Source: Borrelia turcica IST7
GTDB taxonomy: Bacteria > Spirochaetota > Spirochaetia > Borreliales > Borreliaceae
Reading direction: 5' to 3'
Assembly (NCBI RefSeq): GCF_003606285.1
Contig: NZ_CP028884.1
Location: 496,001 to 560,000 of the forward strand
Length of the DNA: 64,000 bases
Shown: one piece after another, positions 26,445 through 36,074 of the stretch
How the letters are laid out: each line of letters opens with the position of its first letter
Position numbering within the stretch: position 1 is the stretch's first letter
The notes under the pieces: model-generated
What the model was told of the DNA's origin: nothing
Database searches by the model: none
What the model saw: only the letters and a program-made list of their open reading frames with translations
Translations under genes and position numbers: made by a program

Positions 26445-26630
26445 ATGGCTAAAAAGTCAATGATAATTAAGGCTTTACGAAAGCCAAAATATAGAACAAG
26501 ACAAAAAAATAGATGTAAGTTGTGTGGGCGTCCGAAGGGATATATGAGAGATTTTGGTATGTGCCGTATATGCTTTAGGAAGCATGCGTCTGCTGGATTA
26601 ATTCCTGGTGTTTCAAAGTCAAGCTGGTAA
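26445..26630 (+). CDS. rpsN: 30S ribosomal protein S14, zinc-binding type Z
   Basis: This 61-residue protein starts [18 protein letters not shown] and has two C-x-x-C pairs (CKLCGRP and CRICFR), the zinc-ribbon form of S14. The ATG at 26445 is chosen because AAAGGAG ends 9 nt upstream; an earlier TTG at 26436 would overlap that site. Confidence 0.96.
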   Translation: MAKKSMIIKALRKPKYRTRQKNRCKLCGRPKGYMRDFGMCRICFRKHASAGLIPGVSKSSW

Positions 26631-26639
26631 GGAGAATTT

Positions 26640-27038
26640 ATGGCAGTTACACATTCAGTTGGAGATATGCTAACTAAGATAAGGAATGCAAGTAGAGTTA
26701 GACATGAATCTGTAGAATTAAAGATGTCTAAAATAAATAAATCAATTTTGAATATTCTTAAAGAAGAAGGGTATATTAAGGACTATAATTTTTTTGATAA
26801 AAATGGCATTTCTTTTATTAAAGCGATATTAAACTATGATAATAAAAGAAATCCGGCTATAAATAAAATAGACGCTATTTCAACTCCTGGTAGGAAGGTA
26901 TATTCTTCATATAAAAATATGCCTAGAATAAAAAACGGATATGGAATATTAATTGTGTCTTCTTCTAAGGGTGTTATTACTGGGAAGAAGGCTAGAGATA
27001 GCAGGGTGGGCGGTGAGCTCATTTGTTCAGTTTGGTAA
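26640..27038 (+). CDS. rpsH: 30S ribosomal protein S8
   Basis: This 132-residue protein shows VGDMLTKIRNASRVRHESVE, then YGILIVSSSKGVITGKKAR and GGELICSVW at the end. It binds helix 21 of 16S rRNA and is the spc-operon repressor in E. coli. AAGGAG precedes the ATG. Confidence 0.96.
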   Translation: MAVTHSVGDMLTKIRNASRVRHESVELKMSKINKSILNILKEEGYIKDYNFFDKNGISFIKAILNYDNKRNPAINKIDAISTPGRKVYSSYKNMPRIKNGYGILIVSSSKGVITGKKARDSRVGGELICSVW

Positions 27039-27056
27039 AAAGGGGTGTAGGTAGAT

Positions 27057-27599
27057 ATGTCACGTATTGGTAAACTTCCTATAAAGATGTTAAATTCTGT
27101 TAAGGTTGATATTAAGGACAATTTGGTAACAGTTGAGGGGAATAAGGGTAAATTGAGTCAGGTGATAGGGAGTGGTATTAAGGTTAGAGTTGAGGATGAT
27201 AGCATTATTGTGGAGCGTTCTTTTGAAGATAAACAGACAAGAGCTTTTCATGGTCTTTATAGAAGCTTGATTTCTAATATGGTTAAAGGAGTAACGGATG
27301 GATTTTCGAAATCTCTTACTATTAATGGAATAGGTTATAGGGTTGAACAACAGGGTAGGAGTCTTTTTTTTAACTTAGGATACTCAACTCAGTTTGAATA
27401 TGTGATTCCTGAGGGGATTTCTATTAAGCTTGATGGTAATACTAAAATTGCCGTTGAAGGTATAGATAAGTGTAGAGTTGGGCAAGTTGCTGCTGAAATT
27501 AGAAGTTTGAAAGTACCAGAGCCGTATAAGGGTAAAGGTATTAAGTATGATAATGAGATAATTAAACGGAAAGTAGGTAAATCGGGAGTAAAAAAATAA
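27057..27599 (+). CDS. rplF: 50S ribosomal protein L6
   Basis: This 180-residue protein starts MSRIGKLPIKM and has two similar halves; the second contains KIAVEGIDKCRVGQVAAEIR and PEPYKGKGIKYDNEII. It sits near the factor-binding stalk base. Confidence 0.96.
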   Translation: MSRIGKLPIKMLNSVKVDIKDNLVTVEGNKGKLSQVIGSGIKVRVEDDSIIVERSFEDKQTRAFHGLYRSLISNMVKGVTDGFSKSLTINGIGYRVEQQGRSLFFNLGYSTQFEYVIPEGISIKLDGNTKIAVEGIDKCRVGQVAAEIRSLKVPEPYKGKGIKYDNEIIKRKVGKSGVKK

Positions 27600-27617
27600 A
27601 TTTTTAAGTGAGCATTT

Positions 27618-27977
27618 ATGAAAAAAATAAAAGAAGCTGAAAAAAGAAATATAAAACGCAAGAAGAAAATAAGAGATAGAATTGGGCTTGGGGTTGCAGA
27701 CAGACCTAGAATTACTGTTTTTAAATCCAATAAATATTTTTATGTTCAAGTTATTGATGATATGGTGGGGCGTACTTTGGCAAGTGTTTCTACTATTGAG
27801 AAAGGTCTTAAATTGAGTAAAAATGTTGATGATGTAAAGAAACTTGGTGAAGTTCTTGCAAATAGACTTAAAGATAAAAATATAAATAAACTTATTTTTG
27901 ATAGGAATGGCTACAAATATCATGGTCTTATTGCAAGTTTTGCAACTTCTTTGCGTGAAGCTGGTATTGATGTTTAG
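27618..27977 (+). CDS. rplR: 50S ribosomal protein L18
   Basis: This 119-residue protein has [39 protein letters not shown] and [20 protein letters not shown]. It binds 5S rRNA with L5. A Lys/Arg-rich N terminus precedes the fold. Confidence 0.96.
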   Translation: MKKIKEAEKRNIKRKKKIRDRIGLGVADRPRITVFKSNKYFYVQVIDDMVGRTLASVSTIEKGLKLSKNVDDVKKLGEVLANRLKDKNINKLIFDRNGYKYHGLIASFATSLREAGIDV

Positions 27978-27988
27978 GAGGAAATAGG

Positions 27989-28483
27989 GTGGAAACTCAG
28001 GTTCATAAAAAACAAATAGAGAAATTAATATCGCTTAATAGGGTTACTAAGGTTGTAAAGGGAGGGAGAAGATTTTCTTTTGCTGCTTTTATGGTTATTG
28101 GCGATGGAGAAGGACAGGTTGGATGGGGATTTGGCAAGGCTAATGACGCTAGTGATGCTATAAAGAAGAGTTCAACAAATGCTAGGAAAAATTTAAGAAC
28201 TGTTCCTATTAAGAAGGGTACTCTTCCTCACATGGTTATTGGGGATTTTAAAAAGGCTAAGGTTTTAATTAAACCAGCTACTGAGGGTACTGGAATTATT
28301 GCGGGTGGACCTGTTCGTGCTGTGATGGAAGCTGTGGGGGTTCATGATATTTTAAGTAAGTCTCTTGGTTCAAATAATTCTATGAATGTGGTAAAGGCCA
28401 CTTTTAAGGCATTTGATTTAGTTTTAGATGGTAGAAAGGTGGCTGGGATAAGAGGAAAAACTTTAGGAACTTTATGGGGTTAA
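27989..28483 (+). CDS. rpsE: 30S ribosomal protein S5
   Basis: This 164-residue protein shows RVTKVVKGGRRFSFAAFMVI, GQVGWGFGKANDASDAI and RAVMEAVGVHDILSKSLGSN. It has a double-stranded RNA-binding fold and affects fidelity. The start is a GTG behind AGGAGG. Confidence 0.96.
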   Translation: METQVHKKQIEKLISLNRVTKVVKGGRRFSFAAFMVIGDGEGQVGWGFGKANDASDAIKKSSTNARKNLRTVPIKKGTLPHMVIGDFKKAKVLIKPATEGTGIIAGGPVRAVMEAVGVHDILSKSLGSNNSMNVVKATFKAFDLVLDGRKVAGIRGKTLGTLWG

Positions 28484-28486
28484 TTT

Positions 28487-28798
28487 ATGATTAAGAGAAA
28501 ATTAAGACTTCAACTTAAGAAGGATAGGTTTAAAGCTTCAAGATCTAGGGTTAAAAACAAGGCTTTTATTAAGAGGATGGAGAGTAATCGGGAAATTATT
28601 TCTAGGGGTGACATTAGAGTTGAGGTTGAACTTAAGAGAAGTTTAATTGGTAAATTAGATAATAAGGTTAGGACATTAAGAGCTTTAGGGTTAAAGAGAA
28701 TAGGAGATAGAAGGGTACATACTTTGGACAAATCAGTGCAAGGAATGCTTCATGAGGTAATTAACATGATTTTAATAAGTGAGGTGAGAAATGATTAA
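28487..28798 (+). CDS. rpmD: 50S ribosomal protein L30, with N-terminal extension
   Basis: The 103-residue product holds a normal L30 (about 60 residues) in its second half: [20 protein letters not shown] and [14 protein letters not shown]. The first 45 residues are a basic extension ([20 protein letters not shown]). The ATG is 3 nt after rpsE and no better start lies at the domain border, so the extension is probably real. It overlaps rplO by 8 nt. Confidence 0.92.
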   Translation: MIKRKLRLQLKKDRFKASRSRVKNKAFIKRMESNREIISRGDIRVEVELKRSLIGKLDNKVRTLRALGLKRIGDRRVHTLDKSVQGMLHEVINMILISEVRND

Positions 28799-29228
28799 GT
28801 TAAGGAAACCCTTGGGCGCTAATAAAACTCGAAAAGTTGTAGGTAGGGGGCCAGGATCTGGTCTTGGGAAGACATCTGGTCGAGGACAAAAGGGTCAGAG
28901 AGCTAGGAATACCTCACCAAGACCTGGGTTTGAAGGAGGACAAACTCCTCTTTATAGAAGACTTCCAAGAAGAGGATTTTCTAATCATGATTATAGATTA
29001 AGATATGAAATTGTTGGACTTGGGGATATAGAGAAAAAATTTGATGATGGAGATTTAGTAAATCATGATACTTTATTTAAAAAGGGGCTTGTGAGTAAAA
29101 ATGCTAAGAATATTAAAGTTTTAGCTAATGGCAAGCTTACTAAGAGGGTTGATTTTGAAATTTCTCGTATTTCAAAATCTGCTGAAGAACTTGTAATAAA
29201 AATGGGTTGTAATATTAAATTAATTTAG
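28791..29228 (+). CDS. rplO: 50S ribosomal protein L15
   Basis: This 145-residue protein shows [52 protein letters not shown]. It helps fold 23S rRNA late in assembly. The ATG overlaps the end of rpmD. Confidence 0.96.
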   Translation: MIKLRKPLGANKTRKVVGRGPGSGLGKTSGRGQKGQRARNTSPRPGFEGGQTPLYRRLPRRGFSNHDYRLRYEIVGLGDIEKKFDDGDLVNHDTLFKKGLVSKNAKNIKVLANGKLTKRVDFEISRISKSAEELVIKMGCNIKLI

Positions 29229-29240
29229 AATGGTAGTGTG

Positions 29241-30545
29241 ATGAAAGATTTGTTTTTCAATTTATTTAGTATTAAAGATTTAAGGACTAAGTTTTTATTT
29301 ACTCTTTTTATTCTTTTTATTTTTAGAGTTGGTTCTTATTTACCAATACCGGGAATAGATCCTGTGGCTCTTAGAAGTTATTTTAAGGCACAGTCAGATT
29401 TTTCAATCACTAATTATTTTGATTTTTTTTCAGGTGGTGCTTTTAGTAATTTTTCTGTATTTATGCTTAGTATAGGTCCTTATATATCAGCGTCTATTAT
29501 TATTCAGTTGCTTGTTTATTCTTTCCCTTCTCTTAAAAGGATGCAAGAAGGTGATGGTGGAAGAAAAAAGGTCAAGAAGTATACAAAATATTTAACAATT
29601 ATTGCGGCAGTGGCTCAGGGATATGCTACTAGTCTTTATGCTAGGAGTATCCCAGGTGCACTTAATATGCCTTTTAATAGGTATATTTTTATTGCTATTT
29701 TGACAGTGACTACGGGAACTTTTATTCTTTTATGGCTTGGTGAGCAAATTAATCAGAGAGGAATTGGAAATGGTGTATCTTTAATAATTTTTTCAGGGAT
29801 AGTAGTTAGACTTCAAGCAGCTTTGTTTAATTTGTTTCAGGGGATGAGAGACCCTTCTCAAAACATTAATCCTGTTTTTGTGATATTAGTTTTAAGCATT
29901 TTTGTTGTGGTTGTAGTATTAATTATATATGAATATAAGGCGCAAAGAAGAATTGCTATACACTATGCTAGGGCAAATTCAAGGAATACTGTGAGTTCAT
30001 ATTTGCCAATAAAACTTAATCCATCAGGCGTTTTGCCTGTTATTTTTGCATCTGTTCTTATCACTTTGCCTTTACAAATTTTGAGTGGGTTTGCTGAGAC
30101 TTCTTCTATTGCAAGGCAGGTTTTATCTTATTTAAGGCCTAATGGACTTTATTATACTTTATTAAATGTAGTTTTAATAATAGGATTTACATATTTTTAT
30201 TCCAAGATACAATTAAGTCCAAAAGATATAAGTAACAATATTAGGAAAAATGGAGGCACCATACCGGGTATAAAGGCAGATGAGATGGAGGGTTATTTGG
30301 ATAGTATTATGAATAGAACATTATTTTCGGGCTCTATTTTTTTGTCTATTATTGCAATAATTCCTTTTTTGGTGCAAACTATTTTTAGATTTCCGTATGA
30401 TGTTTCAAGGATTATGGGTAGTTCTTCATTGCTTATTATGGTGGGTGTAGCTCTTGATACATTAATTCAGATTGATGCATATTTAAAGACGCAAGGAATG
30501 TCTAGTGGAAATAATAAAAAGTATGCTTTTTTACAGAAAATTTAG
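29241..30545 (+). CDS. secY: Sec translocase channel SecY
   Basis: This 434-residue protein has ten membrane segments. FRVGSYLPIPGIDP, SIGPYISASIIIQLL, RMQEGDGGRKKVKKYTKYL and KNGGTIPGIKADE are SecY hallmarks. It exports and inserts proteins with SecA and the SRP route. The ATG at 29241 is preferred to the adjoining GTG at 29238. It is followed directly by rpmJ; adk, map and infA, often found here, are absent. Confidence 0.96.
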   Translation: MKDLFFNLFSIKDLRTKFLFTLFILFIFRVGSYLPIPGIDPVALRSYFKAQSDFSITNYFDFFSGGAFSNFSVFMLSIGPYISASIIIQLLVYSFPSLKRMQEGDGGRKKVKKYTKYLTIIAAVAQGYATSLYARSIPGALNMPFNRYIFIAILTVTTGTFILLWLGEQINQRGIGNGVSLIIFSGIVVRLQAALFNLFQGMRDPSQNINPVFVILVLSIFVVVVVLIIYEYKAQRRIAIHYARANSRNTVSSYLPIKLNPSGVLPVIFASVLITLPLQILSGFAETSSIARQVLSYLRPNGLYYTLLNVVLIIGFTYFYSKIQLSPKDISNNIRKNGGTIPGIKADEMEGYLDSIMNRTLFSGSIFLSIIAIIPFLVQTIFRFPYDVSRIMGSSSLLIMVGVALDTLIQIDAYLKTQGMSSGNNKKYAFLQKI

Positions 30546-30554
30546 GGGTATTTT

Positions 30555-30668
30555 ATGAAAGTTAGAGTAAGTGTAAAACCAATTTGTGAAAAATGTAAGG
30601 TAATAAAGAGAAAAGGTGTTTTGAGGATTATTTGTGATAATCTTAAGCATAAACAAAGACAAAAATAA
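30555..30668 (+). CDS. rpmJ: 50S ribosomal protein L36
   Basis: This 37-residue protein reads [16 protein letters not shown] then [16 protein letters not shown]. The zinc site is C11, C14, C27, H32, the C+ form. AGGGG lies before the ATG at 30555. It lies between secY and rpsM as in many bacteria. Confidence 0.95.
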
Positions 30669-30677
30669 GGGGATATA

Positions 30678-31055
30678 ATGGCTAGAATAGCAGGAATAGA
30701 TTTACCTAATGGTAAACAACTTCAGATAGCTCTTACATCTATTTATGGGATAGGAAGAACTAGAGCTTTAGAGATTTGTAGAAAAACAGATATTTCACCA
30801 GATAAAAAAGCTAAAGATTTAGATAATAATGAAATTAATAAGCTTAGAAAAATAGTTGAGAGTGATTATGTTGTTGAGGGGAAACTTAGGAGTGAATTGG
30901 CCATGTCTATTAAGAGACTTATGGATATTGCATGCTATAGGGGGCTTAGGCATAGGAAAGGATTACCATTAAGAGGACAGAGGACTAAAACTAATGCAAG
31001 AACTAGGAAGGGTAAGCGAAGAACTGTGGCTAATAAGAAAATGGCTACTAAATAA
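30678..31055 (+). CDS. rpsM: 30S ribosomal protein S13
   Basis: This 125-residue protein starts [20 protein letters not shown] and has [14 protein letters not shown] and [20 protein letters not shown]. Its tail reaches the P-site tRNA. AAGGGGA precedes the ATG. Confidence 0.96.
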   Translation: MARIAGIDLPNGKQLQIALTSIYGIGRTRALEICRKTDISPDKKAKDLDNNEINKLRKIVESDYVVEGKLRSELAMSIKRLMDIACYRGLRHRKGLPLRGQRTKTNARTRKGKRRTVANKKMATK

Positions 31056-31082
31056 AATTGTTTTGTTTATGGAGGGAGAAGG

Positions 31083-31472
31083 TTGAGTGCAAAATTATCA
31101 GCTAACAAAAAAAAAGTAAAAAGAAGTATTGGAGAGGGAAATGTTTATATACAAGCTACTTTTAATAATACAATCGTGACTGTATCTGATATAAGGGGTA
31201 ATACTTTGGCTTGGGCAAGTGCTGGTGGTATGGGGTTTAAGGGAGCTAAGAAATCAACTCCTTATGCTGCTCAGATGACTGCGGAGGCTGCTTTGGGTAA
31301 GGTTAAGGATTTTGGCATTAATTATGTACATGTCTTTGTGAAGGGACCGGGGATTGGTAGAGAGTCTGCTATACGAGCTGTTGGGTCAACGGGTATAATT
31401 GTTAAGTCAATCTCAGATGTTACTCCAATACCGCATAATGGGTGTAGACCTAAAAAAACTAGACGAGTTTAG
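31083..31472 (+). CDS. rpsK: 30S ribosomal protein S11
   Basis: This 129-residue protein shows [34 protein letters not shown] and the end [17 protein letters not shown]. It forms the platform near the E site. The start is a TTG behind GGAGGGAGAAGG. rpsD, the usual next gene, is missing. Confidence 0.96.
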   Translation: MSAKLSANKKKVKRSIGEGNVYIQATFNNTIVTVSDIRGNTLAWASAGGMGFKGAKKSTPYAAQMTAEAALGKVKDFGINYVHVFVKGPGIGRESAIRAVGSTGIIVKSISDVTPIPHNGCRPKKTRRV

Positions 31473-31484
31473 TTGGAGGAATGA

Positions 31485-32516
31485 ATGTCTTTAGAGAAAC
31501 TTTTGAAAGATTTTACCATACCTGATAGAATTGAGTTTTTAAGGGGAGAGGATGATGGCTCCTATGGAAAATTTGTAATATATCCTTTTGAAAAGGGATT
31601 TGGTGTTACCATTGGGAATACTTTAAGACGAGTTTTATTGTCTTCTATTGAAGGATATGCTATATCTGCTATGAGAATTCAGTCTAATCAAGGAGGATCT
31701 TTGAAGGTTGTTTCAAGTGAATTTGATTTAATACCTGGAGTTGTTGAAGATACTCTTGAAGTAATTGCTAACATTAAAAATATTCATTTAAAGTTAGACA
31801 AAGGAATTAATAGTACAGTGATAAATTTTTCTGTTAATGGTAGAGATACTAATGTTTTAAAGGCAGCTCATCTTGAAAGAGAGGGTGTTGAGGTATTAAA
31901 TGGGGATTTGGTAATTGCTACGCTTTCAAGTAATGCAAATTTGGATTTTGAATTTCAAGTTAATTATGGAAGAGGTTATGTTTCTTCTGAACAAAATGCT
32001 AAATATTTAGAAGAAGTTAATACTATTGCGCTTGATTCTATATTTTCTCCAATAGAAAAGGTGTCATATTCTATTGAGGACACTAGAGTAGGGCAACGTT
32101 CTGATTATGATAAGCTTATTATGGAAATATGGACAACAGGTGTTATTAGTGCTAATGATGCTATAAGGAAAGCTGCTTCTATAGTGCGTGATTTTTTACT
32201 TCCATTGGTAAATTTTGAAGATAATACTGTGCCGTCTCTTGAAAATACTGAATTGAAAGATTCTGATTTACTTAATATGAGTGTTGAAAAGTTAGATTTA
32301 TCTGTTAGATCTTTAAATTGTTTGACTAAGGAAAATGTTAAAACTTTAGGAGAGCTTATTAGTAAGACTTCAGAAGAACTTTCAAAAGCAAGAAACTTTG
32401 GGAAAAAAAGTTTAGAAGAAATAATTGAAAAACTTAGTGTTTATGGGCTATTTTTAGGAATGGCTAAGGCAGAAGCGCTTAAAGCATTAAGTAAAAGCGA
32501 TAAAATATCTAAGTAA
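31485..32516 (+). CDS. rpoA: RNA polymerase subunit alpha
   Basis: This 343-residue subunit dimerises to start RNA polymerase assembly. [20 protein letters not shown] marks the N-terminal domain. The C-terminal domain [20 protein letters not shown] (about 265-285), then [20 protein letters not shown], binds UP elements and regulators. TGGAGGAA precedes the ATG. Confidence 0.97.
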   Translation: MSLEKLLKDFTIPDRIEFLRGEDDGSYGKFVIYPFEKGFGVTIGNTLRRVLLSSIEGYAISAMRIQSNQGGSLKVVSSEFDLIPGVVEDTLEVIANIKNIHLKLDKGINSTVINFSVNGRDTNVLKAAHLEREGVEVLNGDLVIATLSSNANLDFEFQVNYGRGYVSSEQNAKYLEEVNTIALDSIFSPIEKVSYSIEDTRVGQRSDYDKLIMEIWTTGVISANDAIRKAASIVRDFLLPLVNFEDNTVPSLENTELKDSDLLNMSVEKLDLSVRSLNCLTKENVKTLGELISKTSEELSKARNFGKKSLEEIIEKLSVYGLFLGMAKAEALKALSKSDKISK

Positions 32517-32533
32517 AAGGAAGACTGTTTTAT

Positions 32534-32905
32534 ATGAAGACTAGGGTAGGATTTAATAGATTAGATAGAAAATCAAGTCATAGAAAGGCACTTTTAAGAA
32601 ATATGGTAACTTCTCTTTTGAGGCATGAGAGAATAACTTCTACTAAAGTGAAATTGAGTGAGGTTAAGAGATTTGCTGAGAAGTTAATTACTAGAGCAAA
32701 GGTTGATAGTGTACATAATAGAAGAGAAGTGTCAAAGTTTATACATGATAAATATATTCTTAATAAATTATTTACCAAAATTTCCCCCATCTTTAAAGAA
32801 AGAAAGGGCGGTTATACTAGGGTTATTAAACTAGGACAGAGATATGGAGATGCTGCTGAGATGGCTATTCTTGAGCTAGTTGATAAAACTCTAGAAGAAA
32901 AGTAA
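32534..32905 (+). CDS. rplQ: 50S ribosomal protein L17
   Basis: This 123-residue protein shows [40 protein letters not shown] and [20 protein letters not shown]. It ends the ribosomal cluster, 18 nt after rpoA. Confidence 0.96.
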   Translation: MKTRVGFNRLDRKSSHRKALLRNMVTSLLRHERITSTKVKLSEVKRFAEKLITRAKVDSVHNRREVSKFIHDKYILNKLFTKISPIFKERKGGYTRVIKLGQRYGDAAEMAILELVDKTLEEK

Positions 32906-32979
32906 TAGTCTTACATATTAAGTATTTCCTTTTTAAGGAGTTATATTTAATTAAGTTTAGAGAATAAGAGGTAAATTGT

Positions 32980-34521
32980 ATGTTGTATATTACTTTTTCT
33001 TCTATTCTTGCTGTCGTTATAGGCATTATATTAGGTTTTGCAATAAGGATTATTTTAGGTAGATTTTCTTTATTAAATTTAGATAAAAAGCTAGAAAAGA
33101 AAAAAGAAGAAGCAATTTTAGAGATAGAAAATGAAAAAAAGCAAATTATTTCAAACGCAAAAGCTCAATTGCTTAAAGAAAAGAATCAGCAAGAAAAGGA
33201 AATAAGAGAGAGAAAAAATGAAATTTTTAACTTAGAGAAAAGATTATTACAAAGAGAAGAGGCATTAGATAAGAGAATGTCTGCTCTTGATAAACAGCAA
33301 AGTAGAATTGATTCTAAGGGTAAGGAATTAGAACAAAAAGAAAAAATAATACGCGAAAAAGAGATATCTTTAGTTAAAAAATTAGAAAATATTTCTGGAT
33401 TAACAAAAGAAGAAGCAAAAAAGATTGTCATTGAGAAAATTGAGAATGATTCTAGAAGAGATGCTCAAATTATTATTAATAAAAGCGAACAAGAGGCTCA
33501 GCTAATAGCAGATAAGCTTGCAAAAGATATATTGGTTTCTACCATGCAACGCATGGTTACTGAGGTTAGCTCTGAATTTACGATTGCTTCTGTTGCATTA
33601 CCTAACGATGAGATGAAAGGTAGGATAATTGGTAAGGAAGGGCGTAATATTAGAGTTCTTGAAACGTTAATAGGCGCAGATATCATTATTGATGATACTC
33701 CTGAAGCTGTTGTTATATCTTGTTTTAATCCAGTAAGAAAGGAAATAGCTAAAAGAACACTTGAGAGGCTTATTACGGATGGGAGAATTCACCCTGCAAG
33801 AATTGAAGAAGTTGTACATAGTGTAACTAATGAGATAAATAATATTATTCTTGAAGAGGGAGAGAAGGTTGTATTTGATTTAAATATTCATGGACTTGAT
33901 AAAAGACTTATTAGGGGACTTGGCAGACTTTACTTTAGAAGTAGCTATGGACAGAATGTTTTAAGTCATTCAAAAGAAACAGCAATAATAGGGGAAATTT
34001 TGGCTAAAGAGATGAAATTAGACCCTGTTGTTGTAAAGAGAGCATGTCTTTTACATGATATTGGTAAAGGAATGGAAAGCATTTCTGAGAATAGCGAGGG
34101 ACATGCTATTACGGGAGCTGAGCTTGCTCAAAGTTGTGGGGAGAGTGATATTGTTGTTAACGCTATTGCTGCCCATCATAATGAGATAAAGCCGGAAAGT
34201 CTTGAGGCTATTGTTGTTCAGATAGCGGATGCTATTTCTGCATCTCGTCCTGGTGCAAGACGTGAAAGTTTGAATAATTATATAAACAGACTTAAAAGAC
34301 TAGAGGAAATTGCTTATGGATTTGAGGGTGTTCAAAAATGTTATGCAATTCAAGCAGGACGTGAAGTTAGAATTATTGTTGATAATTTATTGGTTAATGA
34401 TGAGAAGGCTACTATGCTTGCAAGAAACATTGCAAAGAAAATAGAAGTTGAAATGAGATATCCTGGTAAAATCAAGGTTACTATTATTCGTGAGACCAGA
34501 GTTATTGAATATGCAAGATAA
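32980..34521 (+). CDS. rny: Ribonuclease Y
   Basis: This 513-residue endonuclease starts mRNA decay at the membrane. It has an N-terminal membrane helix (2-27), a long Lys/Glu coiled coil (about 35-150), a KH domain with GRIIGKEGRNIRVLETLIGA, and an HD domain with LLHDIGKGM and HHNEIKPES. Full length for the family. It overlaps ymdB by 11 nt, the same order as in Bacillus. Confidence 0.96.
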   Translation: MLYITFSSILAVVIGIILGFAIRIILGRFSLLNLDKKLEKKKEEAILEIENEKKQIISNAKAQLLKEKNQQEKEIRERKNEIFNLEKRLLQREEALDKRMSALDKQQSRIDSKGKELEQKEKIIREKEISLVKKLENISGLTKEEAKKIVIEKIENDSRRDAQIIINKSEQEAQLIADKLAKDILVSTMQRMVTEVSSEFTIASVALPNDEMKGRIIGKEGRNIRVLETLIGADIIIDDTPEAVVISCFNPVRKEIAKRTLERLITDGRIHPARIEEVVHSVTNEINNIILEEGEKVVFDLNIHGLDKRLIRGLGRLYFRSSYGQNVLSHSKETAIIGEILAKEMKLDPVVVKRACLLHDIGKGMESISENSEGHAITGAELAQSCGESDIVVNAIAAHHNEIKPESLEAIVVQIADAISASRPGARRESLNNYINRLKRLEEIAYGFEGVQKCYAIQAGREVRIIVDNLLVNDEKATMLARNIAKKIEVEMRYPGKIKVTIIRETRVIEYAR

Positions 34522-35302
34522 TAATATTATTAAGACTTTAATAATTGGAGATATAATAGGTGATGCGGGGTTGAAAAAGGTTTTTTTTAATCTTAAGGCC
34601 CTTAAAAATAAATATAATGTAGATCTTGTTATTGCTAATGGAGAAAATTCGTCTGGTGGCTTTGGAATTACTCCAGAGATAGCAGAAAATCTTTTTAAAG
34701 CTGGTGTTAATATTATTACTACTGGTAATCATGTTTATTCTGATTACAGTATAAAAGAATATTTAAATAAACAAAAATATATTTTAAGGCCAAATAATTT
34801 TTCAGATTTACTTGAAGGGCATGGATATTGCATTTTAAATATTAAAAATGAAAAGGTTGCTATTGTAAATATTCAAGGGTTTTTAGGAATGACTTTTATT
34901 GTTAAAAACCCTTTTGAAAATATAAAAAAGTTTATAAATATGATTGGGAATAAGGTTAAAACTATTTTTGTTGATTTTCATGCTGAGAGCAATTATGAGA
35001 AAGAAAGCTTTGGGTATTTTTTAGATGGACTTGTTACAGGAGTTGTTGGTACGCATACGCATATAATGACTCAAGATGAGAGAATTTTGGAAAAAGGAAC
35101 TGCTTATATTAGTGATCTTGGTATGACGGGTAGTTTAAATTCTGTAATAGGATTTAGTCCTGAAATTTCTCTTAGAGGATTACTTGAATATGTGGCTTTA
35201 CGAACAGAGGTGGTTGAAGATAATGTGATTATACAAGGTGTTGTTATTACTTCTGATTTGAAAACAGGGCGTGCTTTGAAAATTGAGAGAATACAGAAAT
35301 AG
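34511..35302 (+). CDS. YmdB family metallophosphoesterase
   Basis: This 263-residue protein keeps every metal ligand of the YmdB family: D14 in GDIIG, E45 and N46 in ANGENSSGG, N73-H74 in TGNH, H157 in DFHAE, H182 and H184 in GTHTH. YmdB is a cyclic-nucleotide phosphodiesterase that partners RNase Y in Bacillus. ATG at 34511 is preferred to a GTG at 34490. It is the intact counterpart of the degenerate copy at 12793. Confidence 0.92.
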   Translation: MQDNNIIKTLIIGDIIGDAGLKKVFFNLKALKNKYNVDLVIANGENSSGGFGITPEIAENLFKAGVNIITTGNHVYSDYSIKEYLNKQKYILRPNNFSDLLEGHGYCILNIKNEKVAIVNIQGFLGMTFIVKNPFENIKKFINMIGNKVKTIFVDFHAESNYEKESFGYFLDGLVTGVVGTHTHIMTQDERILEKGTAYISDLGMTGSLNSVIGFSPEISLRGLLEYVALRTEVVEDNVIIQGVVITSDLKTGRALKIERIQK

Positions 35303-36074
35303 TTTACTTAATTTACTTTGTAGAAATTATCCTAATTTGACAAGAGAAGAATTGAGAATATTAGTTTTGACTGGAAGAGTGTATGTCAATTCTCACAGGG
35401 AGAGGAATCCTAAGGTCTTACTATCAAAGAATAATGCAATAAGTTTAGCACAGAGTGAAGCTAGTCAGTTTGTCTCAAGGGGAGGGTATAAGCTCTTAGA
35501 AGCCTTAGAAGCATTTAAAATTGCAGTTAAAGATAAAATTTGTGTTGATGTTGGAGCTTCAACAGGTGGTTTTACAGATTGCCTTTTGCAAAAAGGTGCT
35601 AAGTTTGTTTATGCTATTGATGTTGGATTTAATCAACTTTCTTATAAACTACGAATTGACCCAAGGGTTAGAGTTTTTGAGAAGACCAATATATTTGATA
35701 TTAATCAATTTGACATGTGTCCCAATTTAGCTGTCATAGATGTTTCTTTTAGGTCTGCAGTTAACATATGTGTAGATTTGATTAATAAGATATCTGATGG
35801 GTTTATTATTACTCTTATTAAGCCTCAGTTTGAACTTAAAGGATTAGATTTAAACATAAAAGATTTTAGTGGTGTAGTTGAGGCCAGATATTTAGCTAAT
35901 ATATTGGATAAGGTAATTAGAAAATTTTATGATAACAAGCTACAAGTTAAAAATATATTAGAACTTAAAATTAAAGGAAGGAAGGGGAATCAAGAATTTA
36001 TGTTCTTGGTTACTAAAAACAGCATATTCGAACTTGAACAAGCTCTTGCATTACTTAATAATCTTAATTATTAA
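35283..36074 (+). CDS. tlyA: TlyA-type rRNA 2'-O-methyltransferase
   Basis: This 263-residue protein has an S4 RNA-binding domain (RNYPNLTREELRILVLTGRV) and an FtsJ-like methyltransferase: VDVGASTGGFTDCLLQKGA, AIDVGFNQLSYKLR, NLAVIDVSFRS and ITLIKPQFE. TlyA enzymes methylate 16S C1402 and/or 23S C1920 and are old-labelled hemolysins. The start is a TTG overlapping ymdB by 20 nt; the ribosome site is weak. It ends in a 4-nt overlap with the convergent GerMN gene. Confidence 0.92.
   Translation: MREYRNSLLNLLCRNYPNLTREELRILVLTGRVYVNSHRERNPKVLLSKNNAISLAQSEASQFVSRGGYKLLEALEAFKIAVKDKICVDVGASTGGFTDCLLQKGAKFVYAIDVGFNQLSYKLRIDPRVRVFEKTNIFDINQFDMCPNLAVIDVSFRSAVNICVDLINKISDGFIITLIKPQFELKGLDLNIKDFSGVVEARYLANILDKVIRKFYDNKLQVKNILELKIKGRKGNQEFMFLVTKNSIFELEQALALLNNLNY

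Noticed and set aside
27384-27923. 179-codon minus-strand frame across rplF and rplR
   Set aside because: Antisense to two ribosomal genes, Phe/Ile/Asn-rich product as expected from reversed AT-rich coding DNA.
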